Source: Microvirga sesbaniae
Lineage (GTDB): Bacteria; Pseudomonadota; Alphaproteobacteria; Rhizobiales; Beijerinckiaceae
Length of the DNA stretch: 64,000 nucleotides
Direction: 5' to 3'
NCBI RefSeq assembly: GCF_025460805.1
Contig: NZ_JAMXFJ010000007.1
Coordinates: 124,001-188,000, forward strand
The position numbers and the translations under genes are program-made. Within the stretch, counting starts at the first letter, position 1. Each line of letters starts with the position of its first letter. Shown here one piece after another: positions 17,443 to 29,387 of this stretch. The notes below the pieces were generated by a model. That model did not search any database and was not told the origin of the DNA. It saw only the letters and a program-made list of their open reading frames with translations.

Positions 17443-17868
17443 ATGACCAGAACAGCATCGACCGGCGCAAGGCCGCGGATCACCCTCACGGCGACCGACT
17501 TCGCAAAGCTCTCGACCTTGGCCGAGGCGGCCGCCCACACCCTGCCTGACGTGGCACGGGAGCTGAGCGCCGAACTCGACCGGGCCCATGTTCTTGCGGA
17601 AGGGAGGCTCCGCCCCGACGCGGTCCACATGGGCTGCCAAGTCGACTTCCGGGACGACACGACCGGACGGGTGCAGACCGTCACCCTGGTCTATCCGCAC
17701 GAGGCCGACATCTCGAAGGGGAAGGTCTCGGTGCTGACGCCGATCGGAACCGCCCTGATCGGGCTGCCGCTCGGCCAGTCGATCGACTGGACGACGCGCA
17801 CGGGGGAATCACGGCGCCTGACGGTCCTGCAGGTCGGCGATCCCGTTCGGGCACGCGAAACCCTGTGA
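17443..17868 (+). CDS. rnk: Nucleoside diphosphate kinase regulator (Rnk/GreA-type C-terminal domain)
   Basis: 141 residues. The C-terminal half carries the GreA/GreB-like FKBP-type fold (VQTVTLVYPHEADISKGKVS, LTPIGTALIGLPLGQSIDW). The N-terminal part is a short helical region instead of the long GreA coiled coil, as in Rnk, which binds RNA polymerase. The start at 17443 has an AGGAG site. It follows the possible leader and hairpins at 17069-17235. Rnk is the best name, but small GreA-family anti-Gre factors are an alternative. Confidence 0.78.
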   Translation: MTRTASTGARPRITLTATDFAKLSTLAEAAAHTLPDVARELSAELDRAHVLAEGRLRPDAVHMGCQVDFRDDTTGRVQTVTLVYPHEADISKGKVSVLTPIGTALIGLPLGQSIDWTTRTGESRRLTVLQVGDPVRARETL

Positions 17869-17943
17869 GCCGGGGCGGCCGCGCCGCCGTGCCCCGTCAT
17901 CCCATCGTGGCACGGGCGAGGAGACGGGACGGCAACCCGGCTC

Positions 17944-18010
17944 AAGCATCGGACGTGAAAAGTGGACCCACTTTTGGGTCCGATGCTCAACCCCTCAAGC
18001 GGCGCATCGT
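17944..18010. repeat. Family A palindromic repeat plus linker
   Basis: AGCATCGGACGTGAAAAGTG followed by GACCCACTTTTGGGTCC and GATGCTC, then the linker AACCCCTCAAGCGG and GCATCGT. The same linker recurs near 51316. It ends at the stop of the phosphatase gene. Confidence 0.85.
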
Positions 18011-18897
18011 GGGGGCCCCGGCCGCGGGGGCCGGCCCGTGGGCAGAGGCCTCAGCAGGATCGCCGTCGCATCGTCGCTCGCCTTGAACCGCGGGAAGAGC
18101 CTGCCGTCCGGATCGCGCTCCGTCTCGATCTCCCGCGCGAGGGTGACCAGAGGGTCGAGGCCGGACGACAGGGCGGCGTCCATGAGGGCGGTCGCATCCA
18201 TCGCCCGATAAAGATCGACCAGGGCCGAAAAGCCGTCCGAGGCCAGGAGGATCGTGGTGCCGTCCGGGCACGGCGCCGTCTCGTGGCGCAGCCGGCCGAC
18301 GGCGTCCGGGTTGAAGCTCAGGAGGGCGGCCGGGATGCCGCTCTTGCGCTGCCGCTCCCGGCGCTCGCCGAGCCAGGCGAGGAAGACGGACTCGTCGAGG
18401 ATGGCCGTGGGCCGGGACCCCGCCTGCCCGATCAATTCCGCCGCCTTGGCGGATTCGGCGTCGCGCAGGCCGGGCGCGTCCCCGAGGGTCGCGACGGAGC
18501 CGTCGGGCTGCCGGACATAGGCCGTGGTGTCGCCGAAGGTCCAGGCGTCGAGAACATCGCCCCCGCGGCGCACCAGCGTCATGGCCCCGAGGGGCCAGGT
18601 GATGAAATCGTCGTGCCGCTCCCGGGGCGCGACCGCCCGATAGGCGGTGCGCGCCTCCTCCATCACGTGGCGCAGGAGGGCGACGCCGTCCTGGGCGTGC
18701 GGGGCGAGGTTCGAGAGCCGCTCGTCGGCGAATGTCGCGAGCCAGGTGGCATCGCTCGTCCTGTGCATGACGGGGCTCGTGCCGGGGAAGATCGAGGTGT
18801 CGATCACCCAGGCCCAATCGCCCGAGACGCCGCAGATGTCCTCGTTGGGCTTGGCCGGGTGGCCCGGCCGGCTGATCCGATCCATAACCGTGAACAT
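17995..18897 (-). CDS. PP2C-like protein phosphatase
   Basis: 300 residues. The fold is suggested by GHPAKPNEDICGVSGDWAWV near the N-terminus, TFGDTTAYVRQPDG in the middle, LLASDGFSALVD and the late SDDATAILL. These correspond to the PP2C aspartate motifs, which bind two metal ions for Ser/Thr dephosphorylation. The first conserved aspartates are only partly canonical, so activity is inferred. ATG at 18897 is chosen; ATG at 18885 is an alternative. It is divergent from marC with 69 bases between them. The C-terminus is proline and arginine rich and runs into a family A repeat. Confidence 0.7.
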   Translation of the reverse strand: MFTVMDRISRPGHPAKPNEDICGVSGDWAWVIDTSIFPGTSPVMHRTSDATWLATFADERLSNLAPHAQDGVALLRHVMEEARTAYRAVAPRERHDDFITWPLGAMTLVRRGGDVLDAWTFGDTTAYVRQPDGSVATLGDAPGLRDAESAKAAELIGQAGSRPTAILDESVFLAWLGERRERQRKSGIPAALLSFNPDAVGRLRHETAPCPDGTTILLASDGFSALVDLYRAMDATALMDAALSSGLDPLVTLAREIETERDPDGRLFPRFKASDDATAILLRPLPTGRPPRPGPPRCAA

Positions 18898-18966
18898 CGT
18901 CGCGTCGCCCCTCGCCAAACCGGTTCGATCACCCCATAAAGCAAAGCTTGCAGGAAGGTCCAGCCG

Positions 18967-19602
18967 ATGCTCCTCGACTACATCTCCGCTGCTCTCGTGA
19001 CGCTTCTCGTCACCCTCGACCCGGTGGCGCTGGCGCCGATCTTCGTGTCCCTGACCCGGGGGATGAACGCCGCGGAGCGCCGCCGCGTTTCCATGCGCGC
19101 CTGCCTGATCGCCTTCGGCATCCTGGCATTCTTCGGCCTCGGCGGCGAGGTGCTGCTGCGGCTTCTCGGGGTCGGCATCCCGGCCTTCCGCATCTCCGGC
19201 GGCCTGCTCCTGTTCTGGATCGCGTTCGAGATGGTGTTCGAACGCCGCAACGAGCGCAAGCAGCACACGGCCGACATCGCCATCACCGAGGACCACATCC
19301 GCAACGTCGCGGCCTTCCCGCTCGCCATCCCGCTCATGGCCGGTCCCGGCGCCATCACGGCGGTGATCCTGCTCGCCGGCCGGGCGGACGGCAACCTGGT
19401 CTATCTCACGGCGCTCTTGATCCTGATCGCCCTGGGCATCCTGAGCTGCCTCGTGGTGTTCTCCGCGGCCGACCGGGTCTCCCGCTGGCTCGGCGTCACC
19501 GGCAACGTGGTGCTGACCCGCCTCCTGGGCGTGATCCTCGCCGGGCTCGCGGTCCAGTTCATCATCGACGGCGTGCTGGCCCTGCTCCGCCAGCAGCCTT
19601 AG
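18967..19602 (+). CDS. MarC-family integral membrane protein
   Basis: 211 residues with about six hydrophobic segments. Family blocks are visible: TLDPVALAPIFVSLTRGM near the N-terminus, FRISGGLLLFWIAFEMVF, and AAFPLAIPLMAGPGAITAVI, which define MarC (UPF0056/SnatA). It is in the inner membrane. The transport role is uncertain; a few relatives move amino acids. A strong AGGAAGG site precedes the ATG. It is convergent with rppH, with 9 bases between stops. Confidence 0.9.
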   Translation: MLLDYISAALVTLLVTLDPVALAPIFVSLTRGMNAAERRRVSMRACLIAFGILAFFGLGGEVLLRLLGVGIPAFRISGGLLLFWIAFEMVFERRNERKQHTADIAITEDHIRNVAAFPLAIPLMAGPGAITAVILLAGRADGNLVYLTALLILIALGILSCLVVFSAADRVSRWLGVTGNVVLTRLLGVILAGLAVQFIIDGVLALLRQQP

Positions 19603-19611
19603 GGCCGGGTG

Positions 19612-20115
19612 TCAAAGATCCGAGCCGAACGGCGCAAATTCGCGCACCACGTGCTCGTAGACATGGCGCTTGAAGGGAACCACCAGGTCCGGCAGCCGCT
19701 CAAGCCTTTCCCAGCTCCAGGTGCTGAATTCCGGCACGGCGCCGCCGCGGATGCCCGAGACCTCGATCTCGTCCTCGGCGCCGGTGAAGCGGAAGGCGAC
19801 CCAGCGCTGGCGCTGGCCGCGAAACGGGGACAGGCGGTGCATCGGCCCCGCATAGGGCGGAAAATCATAGGCGACCCATTCGGACGTCTGTCCGAGAAGG
19901 GATGCGTTCGTGACGCTCGTCTCCTCCCAGAGCTCGCGCCTGGCCGCCGCCAGGAGGTCCTCGCCCGCGTCGACACCACCCTGCGGCATCTGCCAGTCGT
20001 GGCCTGGCATGATGATCTCGGGACCGTCGTCGCGCAGGCGCCTGGCGATCAGGACGAGGCCGCTCCGGTTGAACAGCGCGATGCCGACGTTCGGCCGGTA
20101 GCGTGCCTCGGGCAC
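19612..20115 (-). CDS. rppH: RNA pyrophosphohydrolase (Nudix)
   Basis: 167 residues. It removes pyrophosphate from the 5' end of transcripts or cleaves dinucleoside polyphosphates. The Nudix box GGVDAGEDLLAAARREL-WEE is complete. RPNVGIALFNRSG at the N-terminus and WVAFRFTG fit RppH/IalA. The start codon is GTG at 20115. It lies four bases after the M20 peptidase stop on the same strand, so they are probably co-transcribed. Confidence 0.92.
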   Translation of the reverse strand: MPEARYRPNVGIALFNRSGLVLIARRLRDDGPEIIMPGHDWQMPQGGVDAGEDLLAAARRELWEETSVTNASLLGQTSEWVAYDFPPYAGPMHRLSPFRGQRQRWVAFRFTGAEDEIEVSGIRGGAVPEFSTWSWERLERLPDLVVPFKRHVYEHVVREFAPFGSDL

Positions 20116-20119
20116 GGGC

Positions 20120-21238
20120 TCAGCACAGGGTTTCGAGGAGGCGCGTCATGAGCTTCTGGCGCGGCGCGATCGACGAGATCAGGCCGTATTCCTGGAGGGT
20201 GTGCGCCCCGTCGCCGTCGATGCCCAGACCGTCGAGGGTCGGAATGCCCAGGGCCGCCGTGAAGTTGCCGTCCGAGCCGCCGCCCACGCGCGGCGCGGAC
20301 ACGAGGTCGAACCCGATCTCGGCGGCGAGCGACCGGGCGTTGTCGAACAGCCTGGACGTCGCCTCGGACCGCTCGTAGGGCGGCCGGTTCATGCCGCCCG
20401 TCACGGTGAGCCTGAAGTCCGGGCTCGAGGGCTTCAGCCCGAGGATCGCGGCCGTGACCGCCTCCCCGTCCGCCACGGTCTCGACCCGCAGGTCCACCGG
20501 GAAGCGGCAATGCTGCGGGATCGTGTTCACCGCCGTGCCGCCCGACACCATGCCGACCGTCGTGGTGATGCCGCGTCCGTAATCGGTCAGGGCCTCAATG
20601 GCCAGGATCTGGCGGGCGGCCTCGTAGACGGCATTGCGCCCGTCCTTGTGGCGCGAGCCCGCATGGGCCGGGCGGCCCTCCACATGCACGTCGAAGCGCC
20701 CTACTCCCTTGCGGGCCGTCACGATCTGGCCGCCGTCGCGGGCGGGCTCCGTCACGAGCACCGCGGCCGAGCGGCGGCCGAGTTCCTCGATCATCGGTCG
20801 GGTGATCGGGGAGCCGATCTCCTCGTCGGGCGTCACCAGGAACACCATGGGTCGGGCCGCGCTGCCCCGGCGGGCCACGTCCTTGAACGCCTCCAGGGCG
20901 AACCAGGCGCCGCCCTTCATGTCGTAGATGCCCGGTCCGTAGAGCCGGTCGCCCTCGACCCGCAGGGGCAGCTCGGCCTCGACCGTGCCCACGGGATGCA
21001 CCGTGTCGAGATGCGACATGACCAGCACGCCCGGCGCGGAGGTCTGCGGCCCGGCCCGCAGGACGAGGACGTCGCCCAGGCCCTGCCCGCCGGCGACGCG
21101 CTCGACGGCCACCGGCGCGTCCTGCATCTGCGCGACCACGAGATCCATCATCATGTTGACCCCGGCCCGGTCGTGGGTCGGGCTCTCGGTGCGGATCCAG
21201 GTGAAGAGCGTGTCGAGGGAGGGCGAGGAGAGGCTCAT
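20120..21238 (-). CDS. M20-family metallopeptidase (glutamate carboxypeptidase-like)
   Basis: 372 residues. Zinc-site motifs of the M20 family are seen: SHLDTVHPVG (His and Asp), YGPGIYDMKGG (bridging Asp), TPDEEIGSP (catalytic Glu pair) and a dimerisation domain with HAGSRHKDGRNAV. It resembles carboxypeptidase G2/ArgE-type enzymes that cleave N-acyl or peptide bonds. No signal peptide is seen in the chosen start (21238), so it is cytoplasmic. It is upstream of rppH. The substrate is undetermined. Confidence 0.88.
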   Translation of the reverse strand: MSLSSPSLDTLFTWIRTESPTHDRAGVNMMMDLVVAQMQDAPVAVERVAGGQGLGDVLVLRAGPQTSAPGVLVMSHLDTVHPVGTVEAELPLRVEGDRLYGPGIYDMKGGAWFALEAFKDVARRGSAARPMVFLVTPDEEIGSPITRPMIEELGRRSAAVLVTEPARDGGQIVTARKGVGRFDVHVEGRPAHAGSRHKDGRNAVYEAARQILAIEALTDYGRGITTTVGMVSGGTAVNTIPQHCRFPVDLRVETVADGEAVTAAILGLKPSSPDFRLTVTGGMNRPPYERSEATSRLFDNARSLAAEIGFDLVSAPRVGGGSDGNFTAALGIPTLDGLGIDGDGAHTLQEYGLISSIAPRQKLMTRLLETLC

Positions 21239-21391
21239 GATGTCTTCGTTCTGAATGATCGTCGCGCTGGCTAACCACTCCTCGCCCGAAACATCAAGCC
21301 CGAGATGGTCGCCGCCCGGCTCGCGCCGCAGCGAAGCTACGGCCATATGACGCAAGCATACGATCCGCTGCGTCCGTTCGCGGGGGAATGC

Positions 21392-21619
21392 TCAGTGCTG
21401 CGCCACGTTCAGCGGGATCGACAGCAAGACCTTGCCCGACTCGTCGACGACCTCGAGCTGCCACCCGCTCCAGTCGACCTCGTCGGCCTCGCCTTCCTGT
21501 CTCAGCTCCTGGATGGCCTTGAGCGCCTGATAATGGGCCGCTTCCACATCCGAGACCTCGATCCCAGCCTCGTCGATGATCCGTTCGTGCATGTGCACAA
21601 GATGAAAGTAGCAGTGCAC
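21392..21619 (-). CDS. DUF6894-family small protein
   Basis: 75 residues, assigned a GTG start at 21619. That start aligns its N-terminus (VHCYFHLVH) with MRCFFHLVN of the paralogue at 31996-32223, and the two then have identical length. A GTG eight codons upstream is the alternative. It shares GIEV.D.E.A..QAL.A..EL and DWSGW.L with that paralogue. Function unknown; this family of short YFH-starting proteins is abundant in Rhizobiales. It is transcribed alone between the M20 peptidase and a repeat. Confidence 0.75.
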   Translation of the reverse strand: MHCYFHLVHMHERIIDEAGIEVSDVEAAHYQALKAIQELRQEGEADEVDWSGWQLEVVDESGKVLLSIPLNVAQH

Positions 21620-21910
21620 GACAGGAAACCCTGGAAATTTCACTCAACCGACGAGCTTCGCCAATGCCCGGAATCTACCGTTAGATGAGCAGCTTCCACA
21701 GTCTGACGCAAGGTAAGTTTTCAGCCTGGCGGCGACTTAAGCATCCGACCGGTGAATCCGACCGGTGAATATGTCCTCAAGCATTCAGTCGCCAGAAGTT
21801 CGATCGCCCAGCCACGCGATCCCGGAGCGAGCATGGCGTCGCGTCGGTCGCGACGCCCGGGAGGCGAGGCCGCCGTTCCGGAAGCCCCTCCTGCCCGCAC
21901 CATTGCGCCT

Positions 21911-22021
21911 AAAGCATCGGACCCAAAAGTGGACTTGCACTTTTGGGTCCGATGCTTTCTTCTTGAATGAGAGCATCGGTCAGAGCGGAAAACCGGATCC
22001 ACTTTTCCGTCCGATGCTCTA
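21911..22021. repeat. Family A palindromic repeat, two-palindrome copy abutting ssb
   Basis: AGCATCGGACCCAAAAGTGG paired with CACTTTTGGGTCCGATGCT, a TTCTTCTTGAATGA linker, then a second GAGCATCGG...CCGATGCTC palindrome. The terminal CTA (22019-22021) is the ssb stop codon on the minus strand. Confidence 0.88.
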
Positions 22022-22552
22022 GAAGGGAATGTCGTCGTCGAGGTCGCTGTAGCGCGAGCCGCCGCCGCCGCCGCCACCGTTGCCGCCCCCGGAGAAGGAC
22101 GGAGCCGGGCGACGGTCCTGCGGGGACGCCCGCCCGAAGTCGCCGCCGCGGCTGACCTGGCCCGGCTCGTCGTCGCCGAACTCCGAGGCCCCGCCGCCGC
22201 CGCGGCTGTCCAGGATCGTCAGCTCGCCCCGGAAGCGCTGCAGCACCACCTCGGTGGTGTACTTCTCCTGGCCGCTCTGGTCGGTCCACTTGCGCGTCTG
22301 CAGCTGGCCCTCGAGATACACCTTCGAGCCCTTCTTCAGGTACTGCTCCGCCACCCGGGCCAGGTTCTCGTTGAAGATCACCACCGAGTGCCACTCGGTC
22401 TTCTCCTTGCGCTCGCCCGTGCCCTTGTCCTTCCAGGTCTCCGACGTGGCGATCCGAAGGTTCACCACCGGCTCCCCGTTCGACAGACGCCGCACCTCAG
22501 GGTCCCGGCCCAGATTCCCAACCAGGATCACCTTGTTCACACTGCCCGCCAT
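22019..22552 (-). CDS. ssb: Single-stranded DNA-binding protein
   Basis: 177 residues. It coats single-stranded DNA in replication, repair and recombination. The OB-fold begins [20 protein letters not shown] and includes [19 protein letters not shown] and [21 protein letters not shown] glycine-rich linker and the acidic tip DLDDDIPF, which recruits partners, follow. The start at 22552 has an AAGGAGAG site. It is oriented away from uvrA, the usual neighbour, but an RTX gene separates them. The stop codon is supplied by the edge of a family A repeat. Confidence 0.97.
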   Translation of the reverse strand: MAGSVNKVILVGNLGRDPEVRRLSNGEPVVNLRIATSETWKDKGTGERKEKTEWHSVVIFNENLARVAEQYLKKGSKVYLEGQLQTRKWTDQSGQEKYTTEVVLQRFRGELTILDSRGGGGASEFGDDEPGQVSRGGDFGRASPQDRRPAPSFSGGGNGGGGGGGSRYSDLDDDIPF

Positions 22553-23126
22553 CGGACGCTCTCCTTGTTCACGTGAGGCAGTTCTGGGGCCAAGGACGCC
22601 GGGCGGCAAGCTGGGCCGTCGCTTGTGCACAGCCCTGTCCCCAGGTTAGATCCGGGCTCCCGTGCCGGAAGGACGCCGTCGAGGAAACCTGTCCCATGCG
22701 CCCTGCGGGGCCGCCGGCTCTCAGACCTCGAAGAGGTCGCCGGCCTCGACCAACGCCGTGGCCTTCCTGTTCGGCCGGGGCCACGGCTTCGCCCTCCCCG
22801 ATCCGTCCGCCTCGCAAAATGCATCTCGCCCGAGGTCTTCGCCATCATGCGAGCGCCCCTGTCCTGCGCCGCCTCGCCCTCCTGAAGCGCCCTGTTGTCG
22901 ACGTTCGCAGGTGCGTCGAGCGAGCCGATGTTTCTGGTCGGGCTCCTGACGACGGTGCCAGCCGGGCGAGGTGTGTCGGGACTTCCTCGGCGCCGCGGCC
23001 CGGTGTGGTCTTGCCCCGAATCGACACCGACACGCCGGGCCGAAGAGAACGCCAGGGCCTCGCGGGCATCGGTTGAACGAAACTGAATAACGTGTCATGA
23101 AAAGCAGCCTGACACTGAGGAACCCT
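22553..23126. other. Spacer between ssb and the RTX gene
   Basis: 574 bases with no supported gene. It must carry the ssb promoter on one strand and the RTX gene promoter on the other. GTTC pairs near ssb are spaced 10 bases apart, not 7, so a LexA box is not claimed. Confidence 0.5.
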
Positions 23127-24464
23127 ATGACAACCTACCGCATCACGACCAAAAGAAAGCCCCTGAAAGGAACGATCGAGGACGATTCCTTCTTCGGCTC
23201 GAAATTCAAGGACATTTTCGACGGCCGCTCGGGCAACGACACCATGTTCGGCGGCGACGGCAGCGACAGCCTCACCGGCGGCGACGGCGACGATTATCTT
23301 CACGGCGGCGCCGGGTCGGACAAGATCCTCGGCGGCCTGGGCGGAGACGATCTCGTCGGCAATCTCGGCGACGACAGGCTCTTCGGCGGCGACGGCCGGG
23401 ACGACCTGAGCGGCGAGGAAGGCAACGACACGCTCTATGGGGACAAGGGCCGCGACAATCTCTCCGGCGACGACGGCAACGACAAGCTCTACGGCGGCGA
23501 CGACGATGATTCCCTGTCCGGCAATGACGGCAACGATCGGCTGGATGCGGGCAAGGGCGACGATTACCTATATGGCGGAGCCGGCAGCGACAACCTGTCC
23601 GGCGGGGCCGGAGACGATGTCCTCGAAGGTCGCGACCCATCCGTCATCGTCGATCCCAGCATGCCGGCGCCCGTCATGGGGCATGACAGGCTCCTTGCCG
23701 GAGACGGCAACGACAGGGTTTCGGTCGACGACGGTGATTATGCCCTGGGCGGCAGGGGCATGGACGTGCTGAACGTCCAGCTTCACGGGAACCCATCGTC
23801 GGACTACACGGTCTACGCGGTCAATTTCTCGAAGGTGACCGGCAGCCGGGCCGCGGATTTCGGCTACAAGGGCATCAAGGCCGGGCAGTTCGAGAAGATC
23901 GACGTCTCGGTCTACGACATGGATTCCGGGAGCGTCGTGACCGGCTCGAAGGGCAACGATACGCTCTACGGGAGCGGCAAGGGCGGCACGATCGACGGCG
24001 GCGGGGGCAACGACACCCTCTCGGCCTATGGCGAAACCGCCAGCGCCGCCGGCGCCGGGATCATGCTCGTCGGCGGCCGGGGCGACGACAAGCTGAGCGG
24101 TTCGGGCAACGTCACCCTTGTGGGCGGATCGGGCGACGATCAGTTCATCCTGAGCCGGTCCTCGAGATGCACGATCGCGGACTTTTCGGGCAAGGACTAC
24201 TTCCTCGTCCAGGCGAGCAGCTTCCGGTACTACGATGGCGACCTCGAAAAATTCGTCGATCCGGTCTTCGATCCGGGCAATTGTCTCGTGATGGGAACGG
24301 ACCCGAAGGCCACCACGGCTTTGGCGCAGTTCCTCTACGACACGGACGACGGCAAGCTCTACGTCGACCTCGATGGGACCGGGCTGAAGTCTGATCTCCA
24401 ACTGGTGACAACCTTGGCCAACAAGGCGGCCCTCAAGGCGGCGGATTTCGCCTTCGTGCTGTGA
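23127..24464 (+). CDS. RTX calcium-binding exoprotein
   Basis: 445 residues. About fifteen glycine/aspartate-rich nonapeptides (GGxGxDxLx type) span residues 32-170, a few more lie in the middle and at 300-345, and the C-terminus ends ALKAADFAFVL. RTX repeats bind calcium and fold after type I secretion; the hydrophobic end is the usual uncleaved signal. No enzymatic domain is seen. The start at 23127 is preferred for its GAGGAA site; ATG at 23097 is an alternative. It sits inside the normally adjacent ssb/uvrA pair and has its own terminator. No exporter genes are nearby. Confidence 0.85.
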   Translation: MTTYRITTKRKPLKGTIEDDSFFGSKFKDIFDGRSGNDTMFGGDGSDSLTGGDGDDYLHGGAGSDKILGGLGGDDLVGNLGDDRLFGGDGRDDLSGEEGNDTLYGDKGRDNLSGDDGNDKLYGGDDDDSLSGNDGNDRLDAGKGDDYLYGGAGSDNLSGGAGDDVLEGRDPSVIVDPSMPAPVMGHDRLLAGDGNDRVSVDDGDYALGGRGMDVLNVQLHGNPSSDYTVYAVNFSKVTGSRAADFGYKGIKAGQFEKIDVSVYDMDSGSVVTGSKGNDTLYGSGKGGTIDGGGGNDTLSAYGETASAAGAGIMLVGGRGDDKLSGSGNVTLVGGSGDDQFILSRSSRCTIADFSGKDYFLVQASSFRYYDGDLEKFVDPVFDPGNCLVMGTDPKATTALAQFLYDTDDGKLYVDLDGTGLKSDLQLVTTLANKAALKAADFAFVL

Positions 24465-24483
24465 AGCCGGTCACCTTGAGCCG

Positions 24484-24508
24484 AAGGCCCGCCCCGGCGG
24501 GCCTTTTG
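24484..24508 (+). terminator. Rho-independent terminator of the RTX gene
   Basis: AAGGCCCGCC/GGCGGGCCTT stem followed by TTGTTT, 20 bases after the stop. Confidence 0.85.
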
Positions 24509-24546
24509 TTTGTCCGAAGCACGGCGCATGGATCCGCTTGCCCGCC

Positions 24547-24561
24547 GTACCCTCTTTGTTC
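24547..24561 (+). promoter_or_regulatory. Near-consensus LexA (SOS) box upstream of uvrA
   Basis: GTAC-N7-GTTC differs at one base from the alphaproteobacterial LexA consensus GTTC-N7-GTTC. It lies 109 bases before uvrA, beside a TAGGAT that could be a -10. uvrA is a common SOS gene, which raises the prior. Confidence 0.45.
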
Positions 24562-24669
24562 TAGGATCAAACACCTGGAATCATCCGCCGCATTGCACCG
24601 GCGGGTGAGGCATCACATATGCGGGGACCGGCCTGACGAGGCTGGATTTCCTCAAAAGGCTAGCGGGCA

Positions 24670-27663
<2,994 letters not shown>

Positions 27664-27675
27664 GCCTGCCGGTCC

Positions 27676-28746
27676 TCACCGGGACGAGAGCCGCGCCAAG
27701 GCTTCGTCCGCAAGCCTCCTGGTCAGATCGCCGGCGGATGTCTCCCGGGCCAGGCGGGCCGCCTGCCCTGACCAGAGCGACATGAAATCGCCCGAGCCGA
27801 GGGGCTCGGATGTCTGACGCAAGGGGGCGAGCGCGCCGCCTGCAAGCGGAAATGCGGGCGCGTCCACCGCTATCGGGCCGACCTCCCGCATGATCCGGTT
27901 GACGATGCCCCGCGCCGGGCGCCCGGTGAAGACGTTCGTCAAGGCCGTCGTCTCGGCGTCCGCACCCTTGAGCGCCTGTCTATGGACTGGGGATATCATC
28001 GCTTCCGGGGTGAACAGATACGCGGTCCCGATCTGCACGGCCGACGCGCCGAGGGCGAGTGCCGCCACGATGCCCCGCGCATCGGCGATGCCGCCCGCGG
28101 CGATCACCGGCACCTTGACGGCGTCGACCACCTGCGGGACCAGGGCCACGGTGCCGACCTGGGTCGAGATGTCATCGCTCAGGAAGAGGCCGCGATGGCC
28201 GCCCGCTTCGAAGCCCTGCGCGATGATGGCGTCGCAGCCCTCGCGTTCGAGCCAGCGCGCCTCCTCGACGGTCGTCGCGGAGGATATCACCCTGGCGCCG
28301 GCGTCTTTCACGCGCGTCAGCAGGTCCGGTCGCGGCAACCCGAAATGAAAGCTCACCACCTCCGGCCTGAACTCTTCGACCAGGCTGAGAAACGTCTCGT
28401 CGAAGGGCGCACGCGTCGACGGCGGGGTCGGGAGGTCCGGGTCGAGCCCGAGTTCCCGATAATAGACGCTCAAACGCTGCTTCCAGGCCGCTTCCCGCCC
28501 GGCGTCGAAGACGGGAGCGCGGTGACAGAAGAAATTGACGTTGACGGGCTTCGACGTCGCCTGCCGGATCCGGGACAGTTCCTCCCTCGCCTTGTCATGG
28601 CTCAGCAGCGCGCAGGGCAGCGAACCCAGGCCTCCCGCCTCCGACACGGCGACGACCATGTCGGACAGGTTGGCACCTGCCATGGGAGCCTGGATGATGG
28701 GACGTTCGATCCCGAAGAGATCGAGAACGCGTCGATCTTTCCACAT
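27676..28746 (-). CDS. Nitronate monooxygenase (2-nitropropane dioxygenase family)
   Basis: 356 residues, FMN-binding TIM barrel. It oxidises nitronates such as propionate-3-nitronate. IIQAPMAGANLSDMVVAVSEAGGLGSL at the N-terminus (split motif IIQAPMAGA), AIIAQGFEAGGHRG and VIAAGGIADARGI are diagnostic; H in GGHRG matches the catalytic region of class I enzymes. A good GGAAAGG site precedes the ATG. It is monocistronic, with a family A repeat in front. The physiological substrate is uncertain. Confidence 0.9.
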   Translation of the reverse strand: MWKDRRVLDLFGIERPIIQAPMAGANLSDMVVAVSEAGGLGSLPCALLSHDKAREELSRIRQATSKPVNVNFFCHRAPVFDAGREAAWKQRLSVYYRELGLDPDLPTPPSTRAPFDETFLSLVEEFRPEVVSFHFGLPRPDLLTRVKDAGARVISSATTVEEARWLEREGCDAIIAQGFEAGGHRGLFLSDDISTQVGTVALVPQVVDAVKVPVIAAGGIADARGIVAALALGASAVQIGTAYLFTPEAMISPVHRQALKGADAETTALTNVFTGRPARGIVNRIMREVGPIAVDAPAFPLAGGALAPLRQTSEPLGSGDFMSLWSGQAARLARETSAGDLTRRLADEALARLSSR

Positions 28747-28812
28747 GTCCGCGGCCTTTCCTGTCCGAGCGGAACGAGAGCGAGAGCACCGTTCGTGACG
28801 CGGAACGCACTT

Positions 28813-28880
28813 TAGAGCATCGGCCCCAAAAGGGGACCCACTTTCGGGTCCGATGCTCCCCTCTTGGCTGGCCCATCGTC
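28813..28880. repeat. Family A palindromic repeat
   Basis: TAGAGCATCGGCCCCAAAAG with GGTCCGATGCTC as its other arm, followed by the CCCTCTTGGCTGGCCCATCG linker. A similar linker occurs near 40628 and 51200. Confidence 0.85.
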
Positions 28881-28918
28881 CGGGCCCCTGTCCTGATCGC
28901 TCGGCCGGTCCACCACCC

Positions 28919-29283
28919 CGTCATCACCGGGCTTGTCCCGGTGATCCCGCTTCCGAGAGGCGCCGCGCTTCACCTTATCGGGATGGCCGGCACAAGGCCG
29001 GCCATGACGTGGGAAAGGTCAAGCCACAGCAAGGATCATCCTCCACGTCATCACCGGGCTTGTCCCGGTGATCCCGCTTCCAAGAGGCGCTGCGCTTTTC
29101 CGCATCGGGATGGCCGGGACAGGCCCGGCCATGACGTGGAGGGTAACAGGAAGGGCGGAGGATGCCATGACGTGGGAGGGTGTTCGCACCGCCTCACACA
29201 ACCCTCCACGTCATCACCGGCCTTGTGCCGGTGATCCCGATTGTTTGAAGCGCCGCGCCCCACCGATCGGGATGGCCGGCGAG
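28919..29283. repeat. Array of three family B palindromic repeats
   Basis: Units at about 28919-29010, 29048-29137 and 29208-29283 (the last is truncated on the right). Each carries CGTCATCACCGGGCTTGTCC followed by CGGTGATCCCG, and the inverted GGGATGGCCGG...CCGGCCATGACG. Confidence 0.85.
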
Positions 29284-29387
29284 CCCGTCCCGGCCGCGTC
29301 GGGGGAACGACGCCGCCCTAGCCTTTTGAGACCTTGCACGCCCGGTGCACCGGCGCGATCATCCCGGCTTTCGCGGCGGAGGAAACG

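Larger units (their letters stand above)
28747..29387. other. Repeat-filled spacer
   Basis: 641 bases made mainly of one family A repeat and three family B units. No gene is supported; apparent frames with [14 protein letters not shown] peptides are translated repeats. Confidence 0.7.

Noticed and set aside
22500..22610. LexA box in the ssb promoter
   Set aside because: The GTTC pair is spaced by 10 bases, not the required 7.
28919..29283. CRISPR array
   Set aside because: The regularly recurring units are family B palindromes with related, non-unique intervening sequence; no cas genes are present.
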